DNA of 64,000 nucleotides. Origin: Mesorhizobium sp. M4B.F.Ca.ET.058.02.1.1 (lineage in GTDB: Bacteria; Pseudomonadota; Alphaproteobacteria; Rhizobiales; Rhizobiaceae). Each line of letters opens with the position of its first letter. The stretch's first letter is position 1. Under the pieces are notes generated by a model, which searched no databases, was not told where the DNA came from, and was given only the letters and a program-made list of their open reading frames with translations. The DNA lies in assembly GCF_003952505.1 (NCBI RefSeq), contig NZ_CP034450.1, positions 5,973,001-6,037,000 of the forward strand, given 5' to 3'. Below are positions 1 through 10,298 of this stretch, piece after piece. A program made the position numbers and the translations under genes.

Positions 1-264
1 GTCGTTACCGGCCTGGCAAGGATGCTGATCCTGTTCACCGCGAGCCCGGTGCCGGACCCGGCCAGCGGGCGGACCGAGCCTTCGTTGTTCGCGCCCGAGA
101 TTTCCACCAACTGGGACTACATCACGCCGATGCAGACCTGGCTGCTGATCGTGCTGACGGCCACGACCCTGATTGCGTTCGCAGCCTGGGCGGTCGCCGC
201 GTTCATGGAACGCCGGGCGGACGGCCCGTCCGCCGGCCGCATCGCCGGCCGCCACGGCCGTTGA
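1..264 (+). CDS. Small membrane protein, probably the C-terminal end of a longer gene
   Basis: The reading frame is open from the first base and stops at 262-264. An ATG at 22 would give 80 residues, but the AAGG before it touches the start codon with no spacing, so the true start may lie outside the window. The protein has one clear hydrophobic segment (about WLLIVLTATTLIAFAAWAVA) followed by an arginine-rich, presumably cytoplasmic tail. I do not recognise the family. It reads toward clpS. Confidence 0.45.
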   Translation, partial: VVTGLARMLILFTASPVPDPASGRTEPSLFAPEISTNWDYITPMQTWLLIVLTATTLIAFAAWAVAAFMERRADGPSAGRIAGRHGR

Positions 265-379
265 ACGGCGCACGATAGCTCCCACATAGATTCGTGAATG
301 GCCGCGCCGTCGCCGGAAATGGACGGTCGCGCGCTCGCATGACAAAGTAAGAGCCTTGCTCGCAGTTGCCGGGTTTCCG

Positions 380-685
380 ATGCCAGAAACCGTCACCAAG
401 CCACGCACCAGAACGAAGCCGCAGACCGAGCGGCCGAAACTCTACAAGGTCATCCTGATCAACGACGACTTCACGCCGCGCGAATTCGTGGTGACGGTGC
501 TGAAGGCCGAGTTCAGGCTGAGCGAGGACCAGGCGCAACAGGTGATGATCACCGCGCACCGGCGCGGCGTCTGCGTCGTCGCCGTCTTCACCAAGGATGT
601 CGCAGAAACCAAGGCGACGCGAGCGACGGACGCCGGCAAGGCGAAGGGCTATCCGCTGCTGTTTACGACGGAGCCGGAGGAGTAG
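380..685 (+). CDS. clpS: ATP-dependent Clp protease adaptor ClpS (ClpS2-like)
   Basis: ClpS adaptors bind N-end-rule substrates and deliver them to ClpA for ClpAP degradation. The 101-residue protein has a basic, disordered N-terminus and then the ClpS core with YKVILINDDFTPREFVVTVL and the helix AHRRGVCVVAVFTKDVAETKA. The NDD substrate-binding motif is intact. The residue after TP, a methionine gatekeeper in the E. coli protein, is arginine here. No clpA follows, because the next host gene is convergent. Both points fit the second, unlinked ClpS copy of rhizobia (ClpS2), which is an inference. An upstream in-frame start would add eight residues, but the ATG at 380 gives the usual short leader. 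The gene ends just before the repeat that holds the IS110 element. Confidence 0.88.
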   Translation: MPETVTKPRTRTKPQTERPKLYKVILINDDFTPREFVVTVLKAEFRLSEDQAQQVMITAHRRGVCVVAVFTKDVAETKATRATDAGKAKGYPLLFTTEPEE

Positions 686-1930
<1,245 letters not shown>

Positions 1931-1945
1931 GCCAAGACAGTCGCT

Positions 1946-1970
1946 CTCCCCGTGAAACGGGGAGAAGGAA
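1946..1970. repeat. Rhizobial palindromic repeat, right part
   Basis: CTCCCCGTGAAACGGGGAG is a perfect stem with a short loop and is the continuation of the repeat arm broken at 820. It lies a few bases from the stop codon of the leftward gene ending at 1975, so the hairpin may also act in 3'-end formation of that operon. Confidence 0.6.
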
Positions 1971-1974
1971 AAGG

Positions 1975-4062
1975 CTACCGCCCTTCGCGGTACCACATCG
2001 AGCCCATCGCCAGGAGCAGCAGGCCAAGACCTAGGAAACCGCCGAACAACGGCACGCGGGAAACCGCCTTAAGCACGCTGTCGTCGGTGGTGCGCAGCCC
2101 GATCCAGTCGGCGCCGGATGCGACGCCCGAGGAGCGGACCGGAACGATCGAAGGCAGCGTCACGCCGCCGGTGATGCCTCCGAGCGCGGAGGAGGCGGCC
2201 AGCCGGCGCACGCTGCCGCCGGTCGCCTCGACCGGCGCGTTCAGTCGGTCCTTGGTGGAGATGACGTCGGCGAATTCCGGCGCGTTGATCGGCCCGACAT
2301 GGGCAAGCGCCGTCAGGTCGCCATTGCCGACCTGGTAGAGGCCGATCTCCTTGGTCTCGACGCTGCCGAGGAAGATGCCGGGCTCGGATCTTTCCAGCTT
2401 GACGATCAGCGCCTTGCCGGACGGCGTGATGACCTGGGCAGGACCCGGATCGTCGCTCATCGTCTGGCGGCGGATCTCGAGCACCATGCCGCGTCCGTCG
2501 GCGGTCAGCCGCTCCTCCTCGAGCTCCGGCTCCTTCATCAGCCAGTGGGCGATGCGGCGGTAGAGCTGGACATGCGGGCCGCCGCCCTCGAAGCCGCGCG
2601 CCCACAGCCAGCCCTGGTCGGACAAGAGCATGCCGACGCGGCCTTCGCCCTTGCGGTCGAGCAGGAGGAGCGGCAGATTGTCGGCGCCCTTCATCACCAC
2701 TTCGCCTTCGGGGTTCTTGACGCCGATGGTGCGGAACCAGCGGCTCCAGTGCGGCGGCTCGCTGTTGGATCCGTCGAGCCCTCGCGTCACCGGGTGGCGC
2801 TGGCCGAGATCGGTGAGGCGCGGGTAGAAGGCCTTGTCGACGACCTCGCCGCTCGGCATCGCCGGCAGCGCCGACATCAGCGGCGTGCGGGCGATAGAAC
2901 TCTCGCCGGAATATTCGGGGCCGGCGGCGATCAGCAGTGCGCCGCCCTTTTCGACATATTCGGAGATGTAGTCGTAATAGAGGATCGGCAGCACGTCACG
3001 GTGCTGGTAGCGGTCGAAGATGATCAGGTCGAAATCCTTGATCTTCTCGACGAACAATTCGCGCGTCGGAAAGGCGATCAGCGACAGTTCGTTGATCGGC
3101 GTGCCGTCCTGCTTTTCCGGCGGCCGCAAAATCGTGAAATGGACGAGATCGACCGAGGCGTCCGACTTCAACAGGTTGCGCCAGGTGCGCTCGCCGGCAT
3201 GCGGCTCGCCGGAGACGAGCAACACGCGCAGATTCTCGCGGATACCATCGACCAGAGCGATGGCGCGGTTGTTGGCGTCGGTCAGTTCGTCCGGCTGGTG
3301 GTCAATGGCGAGCTCGACGATGTTGCGGCCGGCATTGGGAATGGTGACCTGCAGGGGCATCGTCTGGCCGATCGTGGCGCGCTCGACGGAGACCTGCTCA
3401 CCGTTGATCGAAACGCGGACGTCGACCTGGCCGGACTGATCACCGGTGGCGATGACACGGTAGGTCATGTCGAGCGGCTTGCCGACGAGGCCGAAGCGCG
3501 GTGCGTTCTCGAAGCGTATGCGGCGGTCCTTCTCGTGGTCATTGCCGGTGATGAGCGCGTGCAGCGGCGCATTGAAGTCGGGCGCGCCGGCGGGCGCGTC
3601 ATGCACCTCGCCGTCGGTGATCATGACGGCGCCGCCGATTCGCGATGGCGGCACGTCGCGGAAGGCGCCTTCGAGCGCGCTGAACAGCCTGGTATCGGTA
3701 CGCTCCTCGGCGGCATCGGACTTGCCGGCCTCGACCACGCGCACGTCGAACTGCTTGAAGCGGGCAAGGCGCTGCTGCAGCCCGGCCAAGGCCTCATCGG
3801 TCTGTTTGGTGCGTTCGCCGATGTCCTGGCTCTGGCTGCGGTCGACAATGATGGCGACAACGCTCTTCAGGGCATCGCGCTCCTCATCGAGGAACACCGG
3901 GTTGAGCAGCGCGGCGCCGAGCGCCAGCAAGGCGGTGAAGCGCAGGACCGAGCCGCGCTGACGGAACCACAGGCCGACCAGCGCCAGCAACGCCAGCGGC
4001 GCCAGCACTGCGACAAGCCACGGCCAGGCCAGAAGCGGTTCGAAGGAGATCGACCAGTTCAT
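1975..4062 (-). CDS. Large membrane protein with a VWA/glutaminase-like region, last gene of the MoxR operon
   Basis: This 695-residue protein starts with two hydrophobic segments (LLAWPWLVAVLAPLALLALV and LRFTALLALGAALLNPVFL) and ends with another (LFGGFLGLGLLLLAMGSMW) and a short basic tail, so the bulk is probably periplasmic. Segments such as SVVAIIVDRSQSQD and GGAVMITDGEVHDAP resemble a von Willebrand A-type fold, and FDLIIFDRYQHRDVLPILYY with GGALLIAAGPEYSG resembles the class I glutamine amidotransferase-like domain of this family. Such proteins are conserved at the end of MoxR-DUF58-DUF4159 operons in rhizobia. Their exact function is unknown, though envelope assembly or maturation has been proposed for MoxR systems. 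It lies 4 nt after the DUF4159 gene and is intact despite the nearby IS110 element. Confidence 0.75.
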   Translation of the reverse strand: MNWSISFEPLLAWPWLVAVLAPLALLALVGLWFRQRGSVLRFTALLALGAALLNPVFLDEERDALKSVVAIIVDRSQSQDIGERTKQTDEALAGLQQRLARFKQFDVRVVEAGKSDAAEERTDTRLFSALEGAFRDVPPSRIGGAVMITDGEVHDAPAGAPDFNAPLHALITGNDHEKDRRIRFENAPRFGLVGKPLDMTYRVIATGDQSGQVDVRVSINGEQVSVERATIGQTMPLQVTIPNAGRNIVELAIDHQPDELTDANNRAIALVDGIRENLRVLLVSGEPHAGERTWRNLLKSDASVDLVHFTILRPPEKQDGTPINELSLIAFPTRELFVEKIKDFDLIIFDRYQHRDVLPILYYDYISEYVEKGGALLIAAGPEYSGESSIARTPLMSALPAMPSGEVVDKAFYPRLTDLGQRHPVTRGLDGSNSEPPHWSRWFRTIGVKNPEGEVVMKGADNLPLLLLDRKGEGRVGMLLSDQGWLWARGFEGGGPHVQLYRRIAHWLMKEPELEEERLTADGRGMVLEIRRQTMSDDPGPAQVITPSGKALIVKLERSEPGIFLGSVETKEIGLYQVGNGDLTALAHVGPINAPEFADVISTKDRLNAPVEATGGSVRRLAASSALGGITGGVTLPSIVPVRSSGVASGADWIGLRTTDDSVLKAVSRVPLFGGFLGLGLLLLAMGSMWYREGR

Positions 4063-4066
4063 GGCT

Positions 4067-6886
4067 TTACTGCCCCAGCCGTTCGAGCAGGACAGGCACG
4101 TGCACCTGATCGGATTTGTAGTTGCCGGTCAGCATATACATCATGATGTTCACGCCGGCGCGCAGCGCATAGATCCGCTGCATCGGATCCGCCGGCACTG
4201 TGGGCAGCAAGGGGTCGCCATTCTCGTCCACAGCCCAGGCGCCGGCGAAGTCATTGGCGGTGATCAGGATCGGCGAGACGCCGTCGCCGACGCGCACCGG
4301 ACGGTTCTCGGCATTGCTGGCGTCGAGCGAGGCCTCGACCCACAGCGGGCTGCCGTTGAACCGCCCGGGGAACTCCGGAAGAATGAAAAAGGATTTGGTC
4401 AGCACGTGGTCCGACGGCACCGGCTCCAGCGGCGGCACGTTGAGATTGCCGAGGATGTCGCGCAGCCGTTCCGTCGCCGGGCTGGTCGAGTTCGCGCCGA
4501 TGCCGTTGGCGAACTGGTCGCGGGTGTCGAACAGCACCGTTCCGCCCTGCTGCATGTAAGCGTCGATGCGGGCGATCGAGGCTTCGCTCGGCATCGGGGC
4601 GGCCGGGTCGATCGGCCAGTAGATCAGCGGGTAGAAGGACAATTCGTCCTTGGCAATGTCGACGCCGGCCGGCGCGCCGGGCTCCAACGCGGTCTTCTCG
4701 ATCAGGAAGCGGGTCAGGCCTTCCAGTCCGGCGCGGCTGATCGAATCGACGCCGGGCTCGCCGGTGAGCACATAGGCGATGCGGGTTTTCGAGATGTCCT
4801 CGATCGCCTGGGTGTCGCCGGGCTTGGCGTCGTCGGCGCGTGCGCGATCGGCATGGCCGAGCAGCGCGCCAAGCCCGATAAGCAAGGCAGCCGCCGTTGT
4901 CGCGGCGGCGCGGCGCGGCCGGCGCGATAGCAGGCCGCCCATCCAGAACACCGCCAGCGTATCGAGCACCATGAGCACCAGCGCCGCGGCGACGAGGGCG
5001 CCCTTCAGGTTGCGCGACTCGTCAAAAGCGTACTGGATGGTGGTCACCGGCAGCGAGACGTTGGGCCTCGCCAGCGGCGCAAAGGTGCTGGCTGCATCGA
5101 GCAGATTGTGGGCGAACACACCGGTCTCGGAGCCGTAAAGGCCCGGCGGGTTTTCGATCGTCACCGGCAGTGGACCGGGACCTGGCACCAGCGGGCGAGC
5201 GTCCGGGGTCGGCGGCACGAGCATGCCGTCTGCGGCGATCATGCGATAGGGGGCCAGCGAGGTGGCGGCGGCTTCGGCATTGGCGACCGCGGCACCCTGG
5301 TTGCGCGACAGTTGCACGATGCGCCTCAGCATCTCGACGAAACTGCCCGAGATCGGCAGGTTCGACCATGTCGCCTCGGGCGTGACGTGGAACAGCACCA
5401 GCGTGCCCTTGCCCTTCTTTAGCCCGGTCACCAGCGGCGTGCCGTCAGCCAGCGTCGCCCAGGTGCGCTCGACAATGTCGGGCGTCGGTTCGGCCAGCAC
5501 CTGCCGGGTGACGGTCACCTCGGTCGGTGGTGCAAGATCGGCGAAGGCGCCATTCTTCGGGAATTCGGTCACGGGCTGCGGCGTCGTCCAGGACAGCGCG
5601 CCACCTAGCGCGCGTTCGCCGCTGCGCAGCCTGACCGGCAAAAGGTCGTCGTCATTGCCGGCGGCGGCCAGCCGCGAGCCGGCGAAACGCACCAGCGTGC
5701 CGCCCTTGTCGACCCAGTCGACCAGCTTAGGCCGGACCTGCTCGGGAATGGTGCCGACATCGGCCATGACGATCATCGCCGGCTTCTGGTCAAGCAATTG
5801 CGGGATGGCGTCGGCGAGGTCGACGCTCGATGGCTCGACGAGATCGGCAAAGGGCTGCAACGCACGACGGATGTAGTAGAGCGGCGACAAGAGCGGCTGC
5901 GCCTGGTCGGCCTCTGACTGCGACAAAAGCCCGACGCGGCGGCGCTTGGAGCTTTCGTCCAGCACCCGCAGGGCGCCGGCCTGATGTTCGCCGTCGAGCG
6001 CGATCGAGGCGAAGTCGTTGCGCAGCTCGAACGGCACGGCCATGGTGCCGGTGGCCATGGACTCGCCCGGCGAAAAGGTCAGCGTCGCATCGGCGATGCG
6101 GCGGCCCTTGTCATCGAAGGCGCCCGCGGTGACCTGCGCGGGCGCCGGATCGCCCGGCGCGCGTATGGCGGTCAGCGCGAAACCGTCGACCTGGTTGTCG
6201 GCGCCGGTCAGGCCGGTCAGCGAAATCCGGTCGGACGTGGCCCAGACCAGGCGCGCGGCGTTGCTCGACAAAAGCGTGTTGAAGGCGGCTTCGTCGCCTT
6301 GCCCGGCGAGCCCGTCGGCGAGCACGGCAACGCTGGCGCCGGGATGGCTCTCCAGGCTTGCCGCGACGCGGGCATAGACGGCGGGACGGTCGGTCGGGAT
6401 CGGCCGCGGCTTGGCCGCGCGCAGCCGGTCGAGCGCGGTAGCGGCGTCGAAGGGGCCGATCTCGGCGTTGGGCTTTTCGGCGGTGAAGGCGATGATGACG
6501 GGCACGCCGTTCGAGCCGGCGTCGGCGATCAGCCGTTCGGCCGTGGCGACGCGCTTGCCCCAGTCGGCGGCACTTGCCCAGTCATTGTCGATGACCAATG
6601 CCAGGGCCGAGCCCTCTGCCGGCAGTTTTTCACGCGGATTGAAGACCGGTTCGGCAAGTGCGACGACGATGAGGGCCGCCATCAGCAATCTCAGCAGCGT
6701 CAGCCACCATGGGCTCTGCTGTGGCGTCTCCTCGCGCTTCAGGACGCCGGCCAGGATCTTCAGCGGCGGAAACACTTCCGTCTGCGGCTTCGGCGGGGTG
6801 AGCCGCAGAAGCCACCAGATCACCGGCAGCGCCAGCAGGCCCCAGAGCACCATGGGCGCACCGAAGGAAAGCGGTAGCCAGCTCAT
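4067..6886 (-). CDS. DUF4159 domain protein with N-terminal BatA-like membrane anchor
   Basis: The protein has 939 residues. Residues 1-80 form a two-helix anchor of the BatA type (MVLWGLLALPVIWWLLRLTPP, then a second segment near LTLLRLLMAALIVVALAEP). A long, presumably extracytoplasmic part follows with VWA-like pieces (ALALVIDNDWAS, ASVAVLADGLAG). Two more hydrophobic segments occur near 640-695, and the C-terminal DUF4159 domain runs from about TRIAYVLTGEPGVD to the end, with YWPIDPAAPMPS and GGTVLFDTRDQ. The start codon overlaps the DUF58 stop by 4 nt, showing translational coupling. Its role is inferred only from context: it probably works with the MoxR ATPase and the DUF58 protein. Confidence 0.8.
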   Translation of the reverse strand: MSWLPLSFGAPMVLWGLLALPVIWWLLRLTPPKPQTEVFPPLKILAGVLKREETPQQSPWWLTLLRLLMAALIVVALAEPVFNPREKLPAEGSALALVIDNDWASAADWGKRVATAERLIADAGSNGVPVIIAFTAEKPNAEIGPFDAATALDRLRAAKPRPIPTDRPAVYARVAASLESHPGASVAVLADGLAGQGDEAAFNTLLSSNAARLVWATSDRISLTGLTGADNQVDGFALTAIRAPGDPAPAQVTAGAFDDKGRRIADATLTFSPGESMATGTMAVPFELRNDFASIALDGEHQAGALRVLDESSKRRRVGLLSQSEADQAQPLLSPLYYIRRALQPFADLVEPSSVDLADAIPQLLDQKPAMIVMADVGTIPEQVRPKLVDWVDKGGTLVRFAGSRLAAAGNDDDLLPVRLRSGERALGGALSWTTPQPVTEFPKNGAFADLAPPTEVTVTRQVLAEPTPDIVERTWATLADGTPLVTGLKKGKGTLVLFHVTPEATWSNLPISGSFVEMLRRIVQLSRNQGAAVANAEAAATSLAPYRMIAADGMLVPPTPDARPLVPGPGPLPVTIENPPGLYGSETGVFAHNLLDAASTFAPLARPNVSLPVTTIQYAFDESRNLKGALVAAALVLMVLDTLAVFWMGGLLSRRPRRAAATTAAALLIGLGALLGHADRARADDAKPGDTQAIEDISKTRIAYVLTGEPGVDSISRAGLEGLTRFLIEKTALEPGAPAGVDIAKDELSFYPLIYWPIDPAAPMPSEASIARIDAYMQQGGTVLFDTRDQFANGIGANSTSPATERLRDILGNLNVPPLEPVPSDHVLTKSFFILPEFPGRFNGSPLWVEASLDASNAENRPVRVGDGVSPILITANDFAGAWAVDENGDPLLPTVPADPMQRIYALRAGVNIMMYMLTGNYKSDQVHVPVLLERLGQ

Positions 6887-7887
6887 GCGCCGATCTTTCC
6901 GGCATGACCACTATGGACGGTCAGCCCGGTATGACTTGCGGTCAACCCGGTATGACCTGCGGTCAACCCGGTATGACCCATGGTCAACCCTGCATGACTG
7001 CCTTCGGCGGTCAAAGCCATGTGGATGCGCACCAGCGCTTCCGAGGCGAGGCGGTCGGTGTGATTGACGGTGAAGCTCCAGCCCAGCCGCCTGCACCAGC
7101 CGGCCAGTTCCTGGCGGCGGGCATTGTAAAGCAGGCGATACTCATCGCCGAACATCTCGGCGCGACCGGCGGTCAGCTTGTCGCCGGTCTCGGGATCGGT
7201 GAACTCGGTGCGCCCGGCATAGGGAAAGGTCTCCTCGGCCGGATCGGCGACCTCGATCAGGTGGGCGCGCACGCCGTGGCGGGCGAGCACGTCGAGCCAG
7301 GCCATGGTCTCCTCGACCGGATCGAGGAAGTCGCCGACGAGGACGACGTCGGAAAAGCGGCGGATGCCGGAGAGGTCGGGCTTTGCCGGCAGCGCGCCGG
7401 CATGGCCGAGCTGGGCGGCGATGCGCTCGGCGCCGTTGCGGGCGGTGAACGGATCGGTCAGGCCCGGCCAGGCGATGCGCTCGCCGCTGCGCGACAGAAG
7501 CTCGGCCATGGCCAGCGCCAGGACGAGCGCGCGCGATTCCTTGGAAACGCTGGCGCCGGCCGATTTGTAGAGCATCGACGGCGAGGGATCGGCCCACAGC
7601 CACACCGTGTGGGCCGCCTCCCATTCGCGGTCGCGCACATAGGTGTGATCGTCGCGGGCCGAGCGGCGCCAGTCGATGCGCGAGGAATCGCCTTCGACAT
7701 AGGGTCGGAACTGCCAGAAATTCTCGCCGATGCCGCGCTTGCGGCGGCCATGCCAGCCGGCGATCACGGTGTTGACGATGCGACGCGCCTCGACCAGCAG
7801 GTCCGGCACCAGCGAGGCCCGCAACCGGCCACGGGCGAGCGCATCGCGCGTCGCAACCGGTGCCTGGACCTCGCCTATTCGTGCCAT
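6883..7887 (-). CDS. DUF58 domain protein with a repeat-expanded C-terminus
   Basis: The 334-residue protein carries the DUF58 signature RGIGENFWQFRPYVEGDSSR followed by IDWRRSARDDHTYVRDREWEAA, and a VWA-like core (VWLWADPSPSM, DVVLVGDFLDP). DUF58 proteins are partners of MoxR ATPases. The last ~35 residues depart from the family: they consist of heptapeptides of the type HTGLTAG, encoded by four 21-bp direct repeats (6919-7002). The stop TGA overlaps the DUF4159 start. The start overlaps the MoxR stop by one base (ATGA). Confidence 0.88.
   Translation of the reverse strand: MARIGEVQAPVATRDALARGRLRASLVPDLLVEARRIVNTVIAGWHGRRKRGIGENFWQFRPYVEGDSSRIDWRRSARDDHTYVRDREWEAAHTVWLWADPSPSMLYKSAGASVSKESRALVLALAMAELLSRSGERIAWPGLTDPFTARNGAERIAAQLGHAGALPAKPDLSGIRRFSDVVLVGDFLDPVEETMAWLDVLARHGVRAHLIEVADPAEETFPYAGRTEFTDPETGDKLTAGRAEMFGDEYRLLYNARRQELAGWCRRLGWSFTVNHTDRLASEALVRIHMALTAEGSHAGLTMGHTGLTAGHTGLTASHTGLTVHSGHAGKIGA
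6919..7002. repeat. Four 21-bp tandem repeats in the DUF58 coding sequence
   Basis: Units of 21 bp start at 6919, 6940, 6961 and 6982. Each is a variant of GGTCAACCCGGTATGACCTGC. The first three are nearly identical and the fourth has diverged. Because 21 is divisible by three, copy-number change keeps the frame and alters only the number of heptapeptides at the C-terminus of the DUF58 protein. Confidence 0.9.
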
Positions 7888-8891
7888 CAGATGCCTTTTG
7901 CCAGTTTCGCCACCACGTCACGCACAGATGTGCCCTCGGCGCGGGCGGCGAAGGTCAGCGCCATGCGATGTTGCAGCACCGGCTCGGCGAGCGCCCTGAT
8001 ATCGTCGACCGACGGCGCAAGACGTCCATCATAGAGCGCGCGGGCTCGGGCGCAAAGCGTCAGCGCCTGGCTGGCGCGCGGCCCGGGACCCCAGGCGACT
8101 AGCTTGTCGGTCTCGGCGTGGCCCTGGCCGGGGCGGGCCGAACGCACCAGCTTGAGGATCGCCTCGACCACGCTTTCCGGCACCGGCATGCGGCGGATCA
8201 GCGTCTGGATCTCCTTGAGCCGCGCCGGCTGCAGCACATTCTCGGCCTTGGCGTCCTCGACGCCAGTGGTTTCGAGCAGGATGCGGCGCTCGGCCTCGAT
8301 TTCCGGATAGAGGATGTCGACCTGCATCAGGAAGCGGTCCAGCTGTGCCTCGGGCAGGGGATAGGTGCCTTCCTGCTCAAGCGGGTTCTGCGTCGCCAGC
8401 ACGTGGAAGGGCGAGGGAAGGTCGTGACGCACGCCAGCGATGGTGACGTGGTATTCCTGCATTGCCTGCAGCAGCGCCGACTGGGTCCGCGGCGAGGCGC
8501 GGTTGATCTCGTCGGCCATCAGCAGCTGGGCGAAGATCGGGCCGGAGATGAAGCGGAAGGAGCGCTTGCCGAACTCGTCCTGCTCCATCACCTCGGAGCC
8601 GAGGATGTCGGAAGGCATCAGGTCGGGGGTGAACTGGACGCGGCGGGAATCGAGGCCGAGCACGACGCCCAAGGTCTCGACCAGCTTGGTCTTGGCGAGG
8701 CCAGGCACGCCGACCAGCAGCGCATGACCGCCAGCGAGCAGCGCCACCAGCGTGCGCTCGACGACCGCATCCTGGCCGAAGATGACGCGGCCGACGCCGT
8801 TGCGGACTTTCGAGATGTCCGCCAGCGCCTTCTCGGCCTCGGCGATCATGTCCTTTTCGCTGATCGGGCTTTCCTTGATCATCACGCTCAT
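7887..8891 (-). CDS. moxR: MoxR-family AAA+ ATPase
   Basis: This 334-residue cytoplasmic ATPase has the MoxR-type Walker A GVPGLAKTKLVE, Walker B plus sensor region LLMADEINRASPRTQSALLQAMQE, and the ATQNPLEQEGTYPLPEAQLDRF block typical of the family. It is the first gene of a four-gene leftward operon with DUF58, DUF4159 and a large membrane protein, overlapping DUF58 by one base. MoxR proteins are thought to act as chaperone-like ATPases that help assemble or activate VWA-containing partners. The start at 8891 is an ATG; a second ATG lies three codons later. It diverges from the DUF1285 gene across a 140-bp intergenic region. Confidence 0.92.
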   Translation of the reverse strand: MSVMIKESPISEKDMIAEAEKALADISKVRNGVGRVIFGQDAVVERTLVALLAGGHALLVGVPGLAKTKLVETLGVVLGLDSRRVQFTPDLMPSDILGSEVMEQDEFGKRSFRFISGPIFAQLLMADEINRASPRTQSALLQAMQEYHVTIAGVRHDLPSPFHVLATQNPLEQEGTYPLPEAQLDRFLMQVDILYPEIEAERRILLETTGVEDAKAENVLQPARLKEIQTLIRRMPVPESVVEAILKLVRSARPGQGHAETDKLVAWGPGPRASQALTLCARARALYDGRLAPSVDDIRALAEPVLQHRMALTFAARAEGTSVRDVVAKLAKGI

Positions 8892-9030
8892 GCCGTTTCG
8901 ATCCTTGTGCTGGAAATACCGGCTTGCACTGTCTGTGCCGCAGAATGCCGCGATTCGGCCTCGCCTGGCGCCTGCATTTGAACTTAAATCACAGAGTTAG
9001 GCTGACAAGCGGAACAACAGTGACTATTTC

Positions 9031-9666
9031 GTGACCATGACGGAGCTCACAGAACATCGTGAACAGAGCCTCACCAGCGCCACCGAGGCGCGCGGGTTGG
9101 AGGCGCTGATCTCGCGCTCGACCCGCGCCGGCAAGGGGCCGGCGCCGGTGGAGCGCTGGAATCCGGACTTCTGCGGCGACCTCGACATGGAGATCAGGGC
9201 CGACGGCACCTGGTTCTATCTGGGCACGCCGATCGGGCGCATGCCGCTGGTGCAGCTTTTCTCCACCGTGCTGCGCAAGGACGCGGACGGTAAGACCTAT
9301 CTGGTGACCCCGGTGGAGAGGGTGGGGATACGCGTCGTCGACGCCCCCTTCGTCGCCGTCGAGATGGATGTGTCCGGCGCCGGCGACGACCAGGTCATCA
9401 CCTTCCGCACCAATGTCGGCGATGTCGTCGAGGCCGGGCCGGGCCACGCCCTGCGCTTCGTCGACGAGGAGGCGACCGGCGGCCTGAAACCCTATGTGCT
9501 GGTGCGCGGCCGGCTGGAGGCGCTGGTGGCGCGGCCGGTGATGTACGAACTGGTCGAGCATGGCGAGGAGATCGACATCGACGGCAGGACGATGTTTGCC
9601 GTGCGCTCCAGGGGCGAGGTCTATCCGATCATGCCCGCCGAGAAGCTGAAACGGCTCAGCGCGTGA
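9031..9666 (+). CDS. DUF1285 domain-containing protein
   Basis: This 211-residue soluble protein matches DUF1285, with WNPDFCGDLDMEIRADGTWF, YLGTPIGRMPLVQLFSTVLR and DGKTYLVTPVERVGIRV. The family is conserved in alphaproteobacteria and structurally known, but its biochemical role is not established. The frame starts at GTG 9031, and an ATG two codons later (9037) is an equally good start. It is followed with a TGATG-type overlap by the Nudix gene and then cca, so the three are very likely co-transcribed. Confidence 0.85.
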   Translation: MTMTELTEHREQSLTSATEARGLEALISRSTRAGKGPAPVERWNPDFCGDLDMEIRADGTWFYLGTPIGRMPLVQLFSTVLRKDADGKTYLVTPVERVGIRVVDAPFVAVEMDVSGAGDDQVITFRTNVGDVVEAGPGHALRFVDEEATGGLKPYVLVRGRLEALVARPVMYELVEHGEEIDIDGRTMFAVRSRGEVYPIMPAEKLKRLSA

Positions 9667-10298
9667 TGGACCAGGTGACGCCGCCGCCGTTCTCGACCTT
9701 GGATTTTCGCCAGCGCGTCGCCGCTCAGGCAGACGCACATGCCGGCGACGACTATGGCGATCATCGCTTCAATCCAGGCCATCCTAGGCTGAAGCACGCA
9801 AAGCCACTGCGCGATGCCGCCGTGCTGATCCCGGTCGTCGATCACGGCGCCGAGGCGACGATGCTTCTGACCAAGCGGGCGGAGAAGCTGCGCAGCCATT
9901 CCGGCCAGGTGGCCTTTCCAGGCGGAACGATCGATCCAACCGATCCCAATCCGGAAGCGGCCGCATTGCGCGAGACGTTCGAGGAGATCGGCCTCGAGCG
10001 CGATCATGTCGAGATCATCGGCCGCATGCCTGACTATGTTTCCGGCAGCGGCTACCGCATCGCGCCGGTGTTGGCGGTGGTTCGGCCAGGCTTCTCCTTG
10101 ACGCTCAATGCCGACGAGGTCGACGCCGCTTTCGAAGTGCCGCTGCGATTCCTGATGGACCCGGCCAACCACGCCAGGGACAGCCGCATGTGGGACGACC
10201 TCGAATGGTTCTTCTATGACATGCCCTATGGCGGCCAGCGCATCTGGGGCGTCACCGCCGGCATCATCCGCACCCTCTATGAAAGGCTCTATGCTTGA
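9663..10298 (+). CDS. CoA pyrophosphatase-type Nudix hydrolase
   Basis: The 211-residue protein carries a full Nudix box, GGTIDPTDPNPEAAALRETFEEIGL, preceded by LRSHSGQVAFPGG, the pattern of the NudL/PCD1 group that hydrolyses CoA and its derivatives to phosphopantetheine and 3',5'-ADP. The metal-binding REtxEE residues are present. It starts at GTG 9663 or ATG 9666, overlapping the DUF1285 stop, and its own stop overlaps the start of cca. Substrate assignment is by family only. Confidence 0.87.
   Translation: MMDQVTPPPFSTLDFRQRVAAQADAHAGDDYGDHRFNPGHPRLKHAKPLRDAAVLIPVVDHGAEATMLLTKRAEKLRSHSGQVAFPGGTIDPTDPNPEAAALRETFEEIGLERDHVEIIGRMPDYVSGSGYRIAPVLAVVRPGFSLTLNADEVDAAFEVPLRFLMDPANHARDSRMWDDLEWFFYDMPYGGQRIWGVTAGIIRTLYERLYA

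Noticed and set aside
6919..7002. CRISPR or protein-binding array of 21-bp repeats
   Set aside because: The units are contiguous and lie within a coding frame whose length is kept by multiples of three.
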